Shown here piece after piece: positions 5,811-12,868 of a stretch of DNA of 12,868 bases. The position numbers were made by a program, and so were the translations under genes. The notes beneath the pieces were generated by a model that made no database searches, was not told where the DNA came from, and worked only from the letters and a program-made list of their open reading frames with translations. Where the stretch lies: the NCBI GenBank assembly GCA_029945495.1, contig JAQSCR010000462.1, positions 1 to 12,868 of the forward strand, written 5' to 3'. Numbering within the stretch: the stretch's first letter is position 1; each line of letters begins with the position of its first letter. The stretch is from Pseudolabrys sp. GTDB lineage: Bacteria; Pseudomonadota; Alphaproteobacteria; Rhizobiales; Xanthobacteraceae.

Positions 5811-6049
5811 GAATTATGGCGGTTTGGCTGCATATTCCGGCCGCCAGAGCTAGACAAACCGGCTATTGGCAGGCTGCAGAACTGGGCGGAATGTCAGAGA
5901 TTGGAAGCTTCGGACGAGCCGGCCGCGGGTGAATCTCATTACTGGGCTAGTTGTGGACTTGCGCCTAATTTCAGTCGTGCTTGAGCAATGTCAGCCTTAA
6001 CCAGACGATGGCTATGCGACGACCAATAGTACCGGAGCTTTAAAACCCG

Positions 6050-7138
6050 TCAGCGCGCACATCCAAGTTGCCGGCGTTTTTCCCAACCGTGTGACATCGT
6101 TTTTACCAATGCGCTGTCGTACAGATAGGCCGTCGTGCAAGCATGTTGGGGCATCAGGAGAACACGATCGCCGACGCGGAGGTCGGTGCTTTCGACGATG
6201 ACGTGTTCCTCATTCATCAGGAGGATGCGGCCATCCCATCGAAACCGCTCTGTCATCGGCTTGTCAGGAGAAATTGCCTTGCTGCCGGCATCGAGCGTCG
6301 CGGTGTTCTTGTGGACCGAAATTACCGTTGCCAGGACGAACGCCGCCGGGCGCCAATCGAGGTCCGCCAACTCGATATCATGCTGGGCGCTTGAAAAGGT
6401 CCAACTGCCTGGCGAGACGAATTGCGTCAGGTGCCGGGGCCACAGGTCGAAAGTATAGCTGCCGCCGGCGAGGACGGGGCATTCGATTTTTTCGGCGCTC
6501 AAGCAATCAATCAACCAACCAACCTTTCCGGCGAGCGCGAGCACCTTCTCGCGCCGCTCGTTTCGATCGCCGCCGATATGGCCGTCGTAAACGTGGAATC
6601 CGGCGAAGCGGCCGAGCCGGTGGACCGCCCGCGCCAGTTTAAGGGCCGAATCGTCCATTTGGACGCCGGTCCGGCCGAGACCGGGGTCGAGATCGACCCA
6701 CAGCCGCACATTCGCCGGCGCGTCCTCCAGCTCAGAACGCCAGACTTCGAGCCCGCGTTCGGAGTCGACCATGCCGGTCAGAACCGCATCCGGATATTGC
6801 CGCGCGCAATCGACGAAGCGGTGGATATTGAATGAATTGACCGTCGGGTAGGCCCAGGTGACCTGCCTGGCATTCGCGGCGAGCACCATCTCGACTTCCG
6901 CCGGCGTTGCGCATTTGAACGCCGTGACGCCTTGTGACAGCAGCAATTCGACAATCCATGGCGCGCGGTGAGTCTTGACGTGCGGCATCAAGCGCTCGAC
7001 GCCGCCGCAAGCCGCAATCGTTTGCCGCAAATTATGACGAACGTTCTCCTCGAAAATGACAAAGCACGGCGTGCTCAGCGGACCATTCGGCAATGGTTGC
7101 GAAGGAGCGGCGTTGGTGCGGCGGGAATAATCGTCCAA
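6050..7138 (-). CDS. PLP-dependent D-threonine aldolase / D-serine dehydratase-like enzyme (DSD1 family)
   Basis: A fold-type III (alanine-racemase-like barrel) PLP enzyme acting on D-beta-hydroxy amino acids: either D-threonine aldol cleavage or D-serine dehydration. Counted from a GTG at 7159 (369 residues), the PLP lysine is K62 in MPHVKTHRAP, then FKCATPAEVEMVL, the barrel strands VRLWVDLDPGLGRTGV and FAGFHVYDGHIGG, and the C-terminal metal site H339-x-C341 in MPQHACTTAYLYDSALV. The His-x-Cys pair resembles the zinc site of eukaryotic-type D-serine dehydratase, whereas the classic D-threonine aldolases have His-x-Asp, so dehydratase activity is slightly favoured. I chose TTG 7138 because GGAGA (7149-7145) lies 6 nt before it, while the GTG at 7159 has no visible ribosome-binding site. 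The cost is 7 residues (362 left). The gene follows the ABC ATPase by about 70 nt and probably belongs to that operon, handling the imported product. Confidence 0.88.
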   Translation of the reverse strand: MDDYSRRTNAAPSQPLPNGPLSTPCFVIFEENVRHNLRQTIAACGGVERLMPHVKTHRAPWIVELLLSQGVTAFKCATPAEVEMVLAANARQVTWAYPTVNSFNIHRFVDCARQYPDAVLTGMVDSERGLEVWRSELEDAPANVRLWVDLDPGLGRTGVQMDDSALKLARAVHRLGRFAGFHVYDGHIGGDRNERREKVLALAGKVGWLIDCLSAEKIECPVLAGGSYTFDLWPRHLTQFVSPGSWTFSSAQHDIELADLDWRPAAFVLATVISVHKNTATLDAGSKAISPDKPMTERFRWDGRILLMNEEHVIVESTDLRVGDRVLLMPQHACTTAYLYDSALVKTMSHGWEKRRQLGCAR

Positions 7139-7192
7139 AATACGTCTCCGGAAATTCACGGTGTCGTGCGGCGTCGGGGCTTTATACCATGG

Positions 7193-7208
7193 CGGCGCTT
7201 CAGCGCCG
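7193..7208. repeat. short hairpin just after the second ATPase gene
   Basis: CGGCGC (7193-7198), a TTCA loop and GCGCCG (7203-7208) begin two bases past the ATPase stop codon. There is no T-run, so it is not a classical terminator. It may protect the 3' end of the transporter message and mark a step-down in expression before the PLP enzyme gene. Confidence 0.4.
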
Positions 7209-7209
7209 A

Positions 7210-8172
7210 TCAGATATTATGGCAAGCGGCCATCCTGCCGGGCGCAATGACGCGCAGCGACGGGTCGGCGGTCTCGCATTGCGACGTCGCGAGCGGGCAC
7301 CGCTTGACGTAGGGGCAACCAAGCGCCGGCTCGAACTGGCTTGGCGGTTCGCCAATTTCGATGCCGGCCTTGATTCTGAATGCAGGGTCCGGCTTCGGCC
7401 GCGCCGCCATCAAGGTGCGCGTATAGGGATGCAGCGGGCGATCGACGATGTCCTGTGTCGGCGCGGTCTCGACGATGCGCCCCATATACATCACGGCGAC
7501 GCGGTCGCTGATCTGGCCGACGACGCCGAGGTCGTGCGAGATGAAGATCATCGCAAGTCCCATCGCCGCCTGGAGGTCCGCGAGCAGGTTCAAGACCTGC
7601 GCCTGCACCGAGACGTCGAGTGCCGAGACAGGCTCGTCGGCGATGACGACATCGGGCGCCGGCAGAATGGCGCGTGCGATGCCGACGCGTTGGCGCTGGC
7701 CGCCGCTCAATTCGTGCGGGAAATGCGCGGCGAAGGAGGAATCGAGGCCGACATTCGTCAGCGCCTGCTGGATCTGGCGCTGTCGATCCGCCTTGCTGTC
7801 GAAAAGCCCATGAATATCGCCGGTCTCGGCGATCGAGTCGCCGATCGAGCGGCGAGGATTGAGCGAGGCAAACGGGTCCTGGAACACCATTCTGATCTTC
7901 AGGCGTAACCGTCTGAGGTCTTCACTGCCCGCGGTGAATATGTCCTTGCCGGCGAAGTAAACCTCGCCGCGATGCGGCTTTGCCAGCCGGACGATCGAGC
8001 GGCCGACGCTCGTCTTGCCGCAGCCCGATTCGCCGACGATGCCGAGGACCTCGCGCTTGGCCAGCGTAAACGACACGTCTTTCACCGCCTGAATGCGAAC
8101 GGTCTTGCCCCCGCGCCTCAGCGTGTAGTCGGTCGACAAACCGCGTACGTCGAGAATCGGCGGTTCGATCAT
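7210..8172 (-). CDS. peptide ABC importer ATPase, DppF/OppF type
   Basis: A nucleotide-binding subunit of 320 residues, usual for OppF/DppF. Walker A is GESGCGKTS (47-55), the Q-loop is VFQDP (96-100), the ABC signature is LSGGQ (155-159), Walker B is VVIADE (175-180), the D-loop SALD (183-186), and the switch His is H213. The C-terminal oligopeptide-transporter extension contains RPLHPYTRTLM (245-255) and Cys C286, C292, C299 and C317. This C-x5-C-x6-C pattern binds a [4Fe-4S] cluster in some Dpp ATPases. The ATG at 8172 is chosen because it overlaps the upstream ATPase stop as ATGA; the frame extends to a GTG at 8199 only by running into that gene. It pairs with the DppD-type ATPase to power the two permeases. 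Confidence 0.94.
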   Translation of the reverse strand: MIEPPILDVRGLSTDYTLRRGGKTVRIQAVKDVSFTLAKREVLGIVGESGCGKTSVGRSIVRLAKPHRGEVYFAGKDIFTAGSEDLRRLRLKIRMVFQDPFASLNPRRSIGDSIAETGDIHGLFDSKADRQRQIQQALTNVGLDSSFAAHFPHELSGGQRQRVGIARAILPAPDVVIADEPVSALDVSVQAQVLNLLADLQAAMGLAMIFISHDLGVVGQISDRVAVMYMGRIVETAPTQDIVDRPLHPYTRTLMAARPKPDPAFRIKAGIEIGEPPSQFEPALGCPYVKRCPLATSQCETADPSLRVIAPGRMAACHNI

Positions 8173-9137
8173 GGGGAAACCCCGCGCGGAAAATGGCACA
8201 GCGCGTGATGATCGCCGGGCAGCAGCGCGTCAGGCGGCGCGTCGCTCGCGCATACATCCACCGCGTAACGGCATCGCGGCGCGAAGGTGCATCCTTGTCT
8301 GACCTGGCCTGGCCGGGCCGCCTGGCCGGGAATCGTCGTGAGCCGCTGGCCGCGATGCGCGGCGTCGGGCAGGCACGATAGCAGCGCCTCGGTGTAACGA
8401 TGCGCCGGCGCGCTGAAGATGCGCTCCACTGTCGCGGTTTCGACGACGCGGCCGGCATACATGACGGCAACGCGATCGACCAGTTGCGCGACGACGCCGA
8501 GATCGTGGGTGATGAACAGGATCGAGAGGCCGAGCGTATCGCAGAGCTCGCGAAGCAAGCTCAAGATCTGCGCCTGTACCGTCACGTCGAGCGCCGTCGT
8601 CGGCTCGTCCGCGATCAGGACCTGCGGCTGGCAAGCGAGCGCGATGGCGATCATCACCCGTTGACGCATTCCGCCGGAGAGTTGGTGCGGATAGGCATCG
8701 AGCTGCATCGCCGCGTCCGGGATGCGAACCATTTCGAGAAGCTCCCGGGCCGTCAGCGTCCGCTTGGCGCCGGGCGTCCTCTGGTGAACCGCGATCGCTT
8801 CTTCGATCTGTTCGCCAATCTTCATGACCGGGTTCAGCGACGACATCGGCTCCTGGAATATCATCGCAATTCCACCATGGCCCGCTTCGACGCGCTGGTA
8901 CGGTTCCGAATGAATGACGTCGAAACCCGCCAGTTCAACCCGGCCTGTCCGCACCCAGGGACCGGCTCTGTCCAAGAGGCCCATGATCGCCAGCGACGTC
9001 ATGCTCTTGCCGCAGCCGGACTCGCCGACAAGGCCAAGGATTTCGCCCTTGCCGATCTCGAACGAAACCGACGACACGATGTCGGTAAAACCGGTTTGCC
9101 CTCCGATCGAGATGGACAGGTCGCGAACGCGCAACAT
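8169..9137 (-). CDS. peptide ABC importer ATPase, DppD/OppD type
   Basis: The first of two ATPases, 322 residues. Walker A is GESGCGKS (38-45), the Q-loop is IFQEP (93-97), the signature LSGGM (153-157), Walker B VLIADE (173-178), D-loop TALD (181-184) and H-loop H211. The signature with Met in place of Gln and the EPMSSLNP sequence are typical of DppD/OppD. The C-terminal extension has HRYTEALLSCLP (246-257) and C283-x5-C289-x6-C296 plus C314, the same possible iron-sulfur pattern as its partner. The start is firm: AGGAGG lies 8 nt before ATG 9137, and the permease stop is 5 nt upstream. The open frame extends much further upstream, but that part is only a shadow of the permease gene. The end overlaps the next ATPase by 4 nt. 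Confidence 0.94.
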   Translation of the reverse strand: MLRVRDLSISIGGQTGFTDIVSSVSFEIGKGEILGLVGESGCGKSMTSLAIMGLLDRAGPWVRTGRVELAGFDVIHSEPYQRVEAGHGGIAMIFQEPMSSLNPVMKIGEQIEEAIAVHQRTPGAKRTLTARELLEMVRIPDAAMQLDAYPHQLSGGMRQRVMIAIALACQPQVLIADEPTTALDVTVQAQILSLLRELCDTLGLSILFITHDLGVVAQLVDRVAVMYAGRVVETATVERIFSAPAHRYTEALLSCLPDAAHRGQRLTTIPGQAARPGQVRQGCTFAPRCRYAVDVCASDAPPDALLPGDHHALCHFPRGVSP

Positions 9138-9142
9138 CCCGT

Positions 9143-10003
9143 CTACCTCCTGTTGCCGTTGAGCATGTTGCGAAAGCGCGGGTCGAGCCGGTCGCGCAAG
9201 GCATCGCCGACGAGGTTGAGCGAGAATGCGGTGATCGCAATCGCAAAGCCGGGGAAGAACAGCAGCCACGGCGCGCGGGTAATGAAGATGCGGCCCTCCG
9301 CCAGCATGTTGCCCCAACTCGGGATTTCCGGCGGTGCGCCGAGGCCGAGGAAGTCGAGCGAGGCGGCGCTCAGTTGGGCAAACGCAAAGACGAAGCTCGC
9401 CTGCACCAGCAGCGGCGAAACGAGATTGGGAAGCACATGCTTGCGGATCGTCCACAGCGCGCCGGCCCCCATGCTGTTGGCGGCCTCGACATAGGTCTCG
9501 GTGCGCAGCCGCAAGGTCAAGCCGTAGGTGATGCGGCTCGTCGTCGTCAGGTAGACGACGCCGATGGCCAGGATAGCGTTGCTGACGCCGCGGCCGAGGA
9601 TGACGATCAGCCCCAGCGCGAGCAGCAGGGCCGGAAACGACATCAGCACGTCGATCAGGCGCATCATGACGCGGCCGAATCGCGGATACAGTGCCGAGAG
9701 CACGCCTGCCGGCACGCCGGTGATCAGCGCAAAGCTCACGACGCCGACGCCGATAAGAAGCGCCAGTCGCGCCCCATAGATGACCCGCGACAGAATGTCC
9801 CGGCCGAACTGGTCGGTGCCGAACCAATGGGCCGCGTTCGGAGGCAGTAGTCGGGAAATGGGTTCGATCTTGGAGGGGTCATACGGCGCAAGGATCGGCG
9901 CGAGGATCGCCGCCGCGGTCATACAGACAAGGATGCCGAGGCCGGCGGCGGCGACCGGCCGCCGAATGAACGGAACGAGGAATGAGCGGGTGGCGGCGAT
10001 CAC
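9143..10003 (-). CDS. peptide ABC importer permease, DppC/OppC type
   Basis: An inner-membrane subunit of 286 residues, normal for DppC. The N-terminal helix (about 17-40) is followed by the DppC hallmark HWFGTDQFGRDILSRVIYGA (59-78), then helices around 82-103, 120-137, 142-160, 203-220 and 247-265. The cytoplasmic EAA loop that docks with the ATPases is EAANSMGAGALWTIRKHVLP (173-192). It starts with GTG at 10003, which overlaps the stop of the DppB-type gene as GTGA, with GGAG 5-6 nt upstream. The open frame runs further upstream only as a shadow of that gene. It forms the transmembrane pathway with the DppB-type permease. Confidence 0.94.
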   Translation of the reverse strand: MIAATRSFLVPFIRRPVAAAGLGILVCMTAAAILAPILAPYDPSKIEPISRLLPPNAAHWFGTDQFGRDILSRVIYGARLALLIGVGVVSFALITGVPAGVLSALYPRFGRVMMRLIDVLMSFPALLLALGLIVILGRGVSNAILAIGVVYLTTTSRITYGLTLRLRTETYVEAANSMGAGALWTIRKHVLPNLVSPLLVQASFVFAFAQLSAASLDFLGLGAPPEIPSWGNMLAEGRIFITRAPWLLFFPGFAIAITAFSLNLVGDALRDRLDPRFRNMLNGNRR

Positions 10004-10947
10004 GACAGCTCCACGCGCGGATCGAGCAGCCGATAGGACAGGTCGACGAGGAGATTGACGGCGAGATACAGCACGACCGTCACTAGGATGATGCCCTGGA
10101 TCACCGGATAGTCGCGCCGCAGAATCGATTGCACCACGAGTTGTCCGATGCCTGGAAGCGCGAAAACCGTCTCGGTGACGACCGCTTCCGATATCAAGGC
10201 CGCGAAGGTGAAGCCAAAGGCGGAGACGACCGCCAACAGCGCGTTGCGCAGAATGTGACGGAGAATGACCCGCATCGGCCTGATACCCTTGGCGCGGGCG
10301 GTGCGAATGTAATCTTCGCGGGCGACGTCGAGCATGCTGGCCCGCGTCAAGCGCAGGATAAGCGCCGCGTTCGGCGCCGCCAGCGCGAGGCTCGGCAGAA
10401 GCAGATAACGCAGGTTCGTCAGGCCGCCCTGTTCGAAGATCGATGGATAGCCCGAGCTTGGCAGCCAGCCGAGCCAGGCGGCGAAGATCAGGATCAGGTA
10501 AAGCCCGACCCAGAATGTCGGAATCGATGCAAGCAGCATCGCAACGCCGGACAGGCATTGATCGAGCCATGACCCGTGCCGCATCGCGGCGATCACGCCG
10601 ACGGGCACGCCGATGAGCGTGATCCAGATCATGGTTATGCTGGCCAGGAGGATGCTGGTCTCGGCGCCATCGCGGATCACGCGGGTGACCGGAGCCTGAA
10701 AGAAGATCGACGTGCCGAGGTCGCCGCGCGCGACATTCGCCAGCCACTGGAAATATTGAAATACAATCGGTTGATCGAGGCCAAGTCTGGTCCGCAAGGC
10801 ATCGACCTGGTCCGGCGTCGCCGAGTCGCCGAGCAGGACATAGAGCGGATCGCCGGGAATTGCATGAATAAAGAAGAAGATTATCACCGACGCGGCGGCG
10901 AGCGTGGCCACGGCGGCGGCGGTCCGATGCATCGCGTAGGAGCCCAT
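10000..10947 (-). CDS. peptide ABC importer permease, DppB/OppB type
   Basis: An inner-membrane subunit of 315 residues with about six helices (roughly 9-30, 98-122, 132-161, 182-199, 236-260, 284-304). Family marks are HAIPGDP (28-34) in the first periplasmic segment, LGLDQPIVFQYFQWL (55-69), RGDLGTS (74-80), the EAA loop EDYIRTARAKGIRPMRVILR (211-230) and VFALPGIGQL (261-270). The ATG at 10947 is used; AGGAG lies 11 nt upstream, slightly far, and a second ATG at residue 6 is possible. It is the first gene after the terminator-like hairpin that separates it from the binding protein, so its expression is probably lower than that of the binding protein. Confidence 0.93.
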   Translation of the reverse strand: MGSYAMHRTAAAVATLAAASVIIFFFIHAIPGDPLYVLLGDSATPDQVDALRTRLGLDQPIVFQYFQWLANVARGDLGTSIFFQAPVTRVIRDGAETSILLASITMIWITLIGVPVGVIAAMRHGSWLDQCLSGVAMLLASIPTFWVGLYLILIFAAWLGWLPSSGYPSIFEQGGLTNLRYLLLPSLALAAPNAALILRLTRASMLDVAREDYIRTARAKGIRPMRVILRHILRNALLAVVSAFGFTFAALISEAVVTETVFALPGIGQLVVQSILRRDYPVIQGIILVTVVLYLAVNLLVDLSYRLLDPRVELS

Positions 10948-10973
10948 TGCGCGCCGTGCTCCTGAACTATCGA

Positions 10974-11024
10974 AGAAAAATAAATTGGCGGGTCATTGCA
11001 ACTTGCTCTTACAATGACCCGCCA
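10974..11024 (-). terminator. intrinsic terminator or attenuator between binding protein and permease genes
   Basis: TGGCGGGTCATTG (10986-10998), a 13-nt loop and CAATGACCCGCCA (11012-11024) form a perfect 13-bp stem. Read leftward it is followed by ATTTATTTTTCTT (10985-10973), a classical T-rich tail. It lies 24 nt after the binding protein stop and about 40 nt before the DppB-type start. Partial read-through would give many binding proteins per membrane complex, as is common in importer operons. Confidence 0.85.
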
Positions 11025-11048
11025 GTGCCGCCGCTTCAAGAAGCGAAG

Positions 11049-12587
11049 TTAAAAGGACACGTTCCAGAAGTGCGGCCACAGCACCGTGGAATCGCCCATG
11101 CCTTTGAGCTTCTTCGAGGCGATATCGTAGGAATAGGCGTCGCCAACCTTGATCGCTGGGACCTGCTCGTAGATCAAAGCCTGCAACTCGGCCCAGATCT
11201 TGAGGCGCGCGTCCGGGTCTGCGGTTCCGGTGAAAGCAGACACGAGCTTGGCTCGCTCCGGCGTGTTCCACCAGCCGGGATAGGTCTCGTTCATGAAGGT
11301 CACGAGAATCGGGTCCGGGACGAAGCCGTGATGGGTGACGAAGATGTCCCACTGATCAGCCTGGCCGCGCATCTTCAGCAGGGTCGCCCAATCCACCACC
11401 ATCATCTGCACGTTGATGCCGGCATCGGCAAGTTGCTTGGTGAAAACCGTGGCCTGGTCGAAATGGGCCTGATAGTTGGTCGAAACCAGCAGGCGGATAG
11501 GCTCGCCCTTGTAGCCGGCGTCCTTGGCCATCTGCTTGGCCTTGGCGGCGTCGCCGACATTGTAGTTTTTAACGCCGGTTTCGGTGTGCCAGACATTGCC
11601 CTTCGGATAGATCGAGCCGTCCGCCGCCCACAGCGCCTTCGGGCCGAAGGACACGCTCAGGGCCTGCTCTTCCTTGAAGGCGGTCTGGATCGCGCGGCGC
11701 AGCGCGAAATTCTCCTTCAGGATGCCGCTTTTCGAGTTCATGAAGAACAGGCCGAACAGCGGCCCGCCGTTCCGATGGATGTTGATCGCCGGATTTGACT
11801 TGAGCGTGTCATAGAGGTCGCCGGAAATGAATTCGGCGTAATCGTAGTCGCCGGCCTGCACGCCGCTGACCCGCGTGCCCACATCGGGCACCGGGACAAA
11901 GCGAATGGTGTCGAAATTGGCGACGCGCGCCCCGGCGTAACCGTCGCCCGGACTGCCGAGCTTCGTATAGCCGTCGAAGCGGGTGAGCTCGACGTAGCGG
12001 TTGGGCCGCCATTCACCGAACTTGTAGGGGCCGGTGCCGATATAATCTTTCGGCTCGATCGGCTTGTTGCCGGCGGCGCTGACAATGGCGGCCGGATAGA
12101 TCACCGGCCCGCCCTCCGGATAGGCCAGCAGGTTTTTCCAGGCGCCATTCGGCTCCGAAAGCACGAGGGTGATTTCGTATTTTCCCGTCGCCGTCAGCGA
12201 CATCGCATTTTTCATCAACAATGAGCCGCGCGCGCCGAATTCACCCCAACGCTTGAGCGAGGCGACCACGTCCGCGGCGGTCATTTCCTGACCGTTGTGG
12301 AACTTCACGCCCTGGCGCAGCGAGATGATCAGCTTCTTGCCGCCGTCCTCGACCTTCTCGCCGGTCGCAAGCAAAGGCTGCGGCTTATATTTGGAATCGA
12401 AGGCATACAGCGTCTCGAACATGTGCTCGCCAATGGTGGCGACGATCGTCGCGGTGCTCATCTGGATGTCGAGACTTGGTGGTTCGCCAATTGTCGCATA
12501 GCGCAGGATGCCGGCTGCCATGCTCTGGGATGAGAGGCACAATCCGGTGGCGAGGACCGCAACGCAGCGCAGAAATTGCTTGAGCAT
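11049..12587 (-). CDS. periplasmic peptide-binding protein, SBP_bac_5 (DppA/OppA) family
   Basis: A 512-residue substrate-binding protein, the normal size for family 5. Residues 1-24 are a Sec signal peptide (cleavage near SMA|AG); there is no lipobox Cys, so it should be soluble in the periplasm. Family features are LRYATIGEPPSLDIQ (28-42), HMFETLY (55-61), LRQGVKFHNGQEMTAADVV (90-108) and YIGTGPYKF (182-190). Start ATG 12587 has GGAGGG 5 nt upstream. It is the first gene of the importer operon and feeds the permease pair encoded downstream. Ligand specificity cannot be read from the sequence; the neighbouring DSD1-type enzyme suggests D-amino acid containing peptides or a related metabolite, but this is inference. 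Confidence 0.94.
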   Translation of the reverse strand: MLKQFLRCVAVLATGLCLSSQSMAAGILRYATIGEPPSLDIQMSTATIVATIGEHMFETLYAFDSKYKPQPLLATGEKVEDGGKKLIISLRQGVKFHNGQEMTAADVVASLKRWGEFGARGSLLMKNAMSLTATGKYEITLVLSEPNGAWKNLLAYPEGGPVIYPAAIVSAAGNKPIEPKDYIGTGPYKFGEWRPNRYVELTRFDGYTKLGSPGDGYAGARVANFDTIRFVPVPDVGTRVSGVQAGDYDYAEFISGDLYDTLKSNPAINIHRNGGPLFGLFFMNSKSGILKENFALRRAIQTAFKEEQALSVSFGPKALWAADGSIYPKGNVWHTETGVKNYNVGDAAKAKQMAKDAGYKGEPIRLLVSTNYQAHFDQATVFTKQLADAGINVQMMVVDWATLLKMRGQADQWDIFVTHHGFVPDPILVTFMNETYPGWWNTPERAKLVSAFTGTADPDARLKIWAELQALIYEQVPAIKVGDAYSYDIASKKLKGMGDSTVLWPHFWNVSF

Positions 12588-12868
12588 GAATCCCTCCGTT
12601 GTCTTTGGGGCGGAATTAATCCTCCCTCATTCTTGTAAGTAAATTACATACTGTTTTTCGCCATTATCAAGCAATAAATGGGCATGCAGTGCAATATATT
12701 TGCGTTCTAGGCTGCATCGCGTTAGTTTATTACAAAGACGCGGCATTGATTCATCAGGCGAATTTGCGCCGTCTGGCGGTCGCGGCGCAGACCCGATAGT
12801 TATCGTCGATGGGCGGGAGCCGTTTTCCGACGTTGGTAGCGAGAATTCAAAGTGGCTGGCAGTCCCGA
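12588..12868. other. upstream region of the importer operon, with open frames at the right edge
   Basis: The first 150 bp are AT-rich and hold the TGTAA/TTACA palindrome and candidate promoter hexamers, including GATAAT on the minus strand (12668-12663). From about 12740 to the edge the composition returns to GC-rich. A plus-strand frame is open from 12643 to the edge (75 codons, possible TTG start at 12700), and a minus-strand frame is open from the edge to a TGA at 12629-12627 (about 79 codons). I recognise neither. At most one is likely to be the end of a real gene; the plus frame has the more gene-like third-base composition. Confidence 0.4.
12634..12648. promoter_or_regulatory. inverted repeat TGTAA-N5-TTACA upstream of the binding protein gene
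   Basis: TGTAA (12634-12638) and TTACA (12644-12648) form a 15-bp palindrome in an AT-rich stretch about 47 bp before the binding protein ATG. On the minus strand it overlaps a possible -10 (TATGTA) whose -35 (TTGCTT) would be 18 nt upstream. A regulator bound here would block the promoter. The size fits GntR- or LysR-type sites but the family is not determined. Confidence 0.4.

Larger units (their letters stand above)
5701..6049. other. 349-bp intergenic region between the flavin module and the PLP enzyme gene
   Basis: This is the longest gene-free stretch. Its left third holds the leader hairpin and the second TGTCAG operator. Two further single TGTCAG half-sites occur at 5892-5897 and 5989-5994, about 100 bp apart. 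A rightward ORF of 37 codons (ATG 5816 to TGA about 5929) starts just past the operator but shows no family features. I see no clear -10/-35 pair for the leftward small protein gene and no convincing terminator for the PLP enzyme gene that ends at 6050. Confidence 0.6.

Noticed and set aside
5688..5984. 98-codon plus-strand frame covering the second operator
   Set aside because: It starts inside the signal peptide coding region of the small secreted protein and lacks a ribosome-binding site or recognisable motifs.
8400..9494. 364-codon plus-strand frame
   Set aside because: It is antisense to both the DppD-type ATPase and the DppC-type permease. The composition is that of a shadow frame.
9138..9827. 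Long N-terminal extension of the DppD-type ATPase frame
   Set aside because: The first 230 codons are Arg-rich and overlap the DppC-type permease in another frame. A perfect AGGAGG precedes the internal ATG 9137.
10004..10747. Long N-terminal extension of the DppC-type permease frame
   Set aside because: It lies antisense-free but out of frame across the DppB-type gene and reads as low-complexity Arg/His. The GTG at 10003 with GTGA overlap and GGAG is the natural start.
12627..12866. Minus-strand frame open from the right edge, ending 40 nt before the binding protein gene
   Set aside because: Its third-base composition is not gene-like, it runs through the AT-rich promoter region and palindrome, and no family is recognised. 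The window edge prevents a firm decision.

Overview
The window is GC-rich, with dense, mostly overlapping genes and a Hyphomicrobiales-like flavour (an alphaproteobacterium in the broad Bradyrhizobium/Rhodopseudomonas neighbourhood). This placement is inferred from codon use and gene families; there is no rRNA or other marker gene to fix it. Every well-supported gene is on the minus strand, so the biology reads right to left. No tRNA, rRNA, CRISPR array, insertion sequence or prophage gene is visible.

Right part (about 12.87 to 6.05 kb): a DppABCDF/OppABCDF-type peptide importer. A periplasmic solute-binding protein is followed by a strong terminator-like hairpin, then two permeases, two ATPases, and a fold-type III PLP enzyme of the D-threonine aldolase/D-serine dehydratase-like family. 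The four transporter genes after the hairpin are joined by 4-nt overlaps or short gaps. The enzyme suggests that the imported compound carries or releases a D-amino acid or beta-hydroxy amino acid.

Middle part (about 5.81 to 1.67 kb): an extracytosolic flavin electron-transfer module. A small secreted protein with Arg/Asp/His heptad repeats comes first. Next is a secreted DUF2271-type protein with a clear covalent-FMN attachment motif. Then comes a 738-residue membrane reductase that fuses a PepSY-type membrane domain to flavodoxin and FAD/NAD(P)H reductase domains. The last gene is ApbE, the FMN transferase. Together they are predicted to move electrons from cytosolic NAD(P)H across the inner membrane to a flavinylated periplasmic acceptor. 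The final acceptor is unknown; ferric chelates are one possibility.

Left part (about 1.54 kb to the edge): a secreted PepSY-domain protein, an OmpR/PhoP-class response regulator and the start of its sensor histidine kinase. They are translationally coupled.

The most interesting observations are regulatory. A direct repeat TGTCAG-N5-TGTCAG lies upstream of the PepSY/two-component operon, 11 nt from a -10-like hexamer as in PhoP boxes. A near-identical 20-bp copy (18 of 20 bases) lies upstream of the flavin module. The two-component system therefore probably controls itself and something at the head of the flavin module, although the second copy points away from that module. The leader of the first module gene can fold so that its ribosome-binding site is hidden. 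A 14-bp duplication between the regulator and kinase genes has created a 5-codon ORF in front of the kinase.
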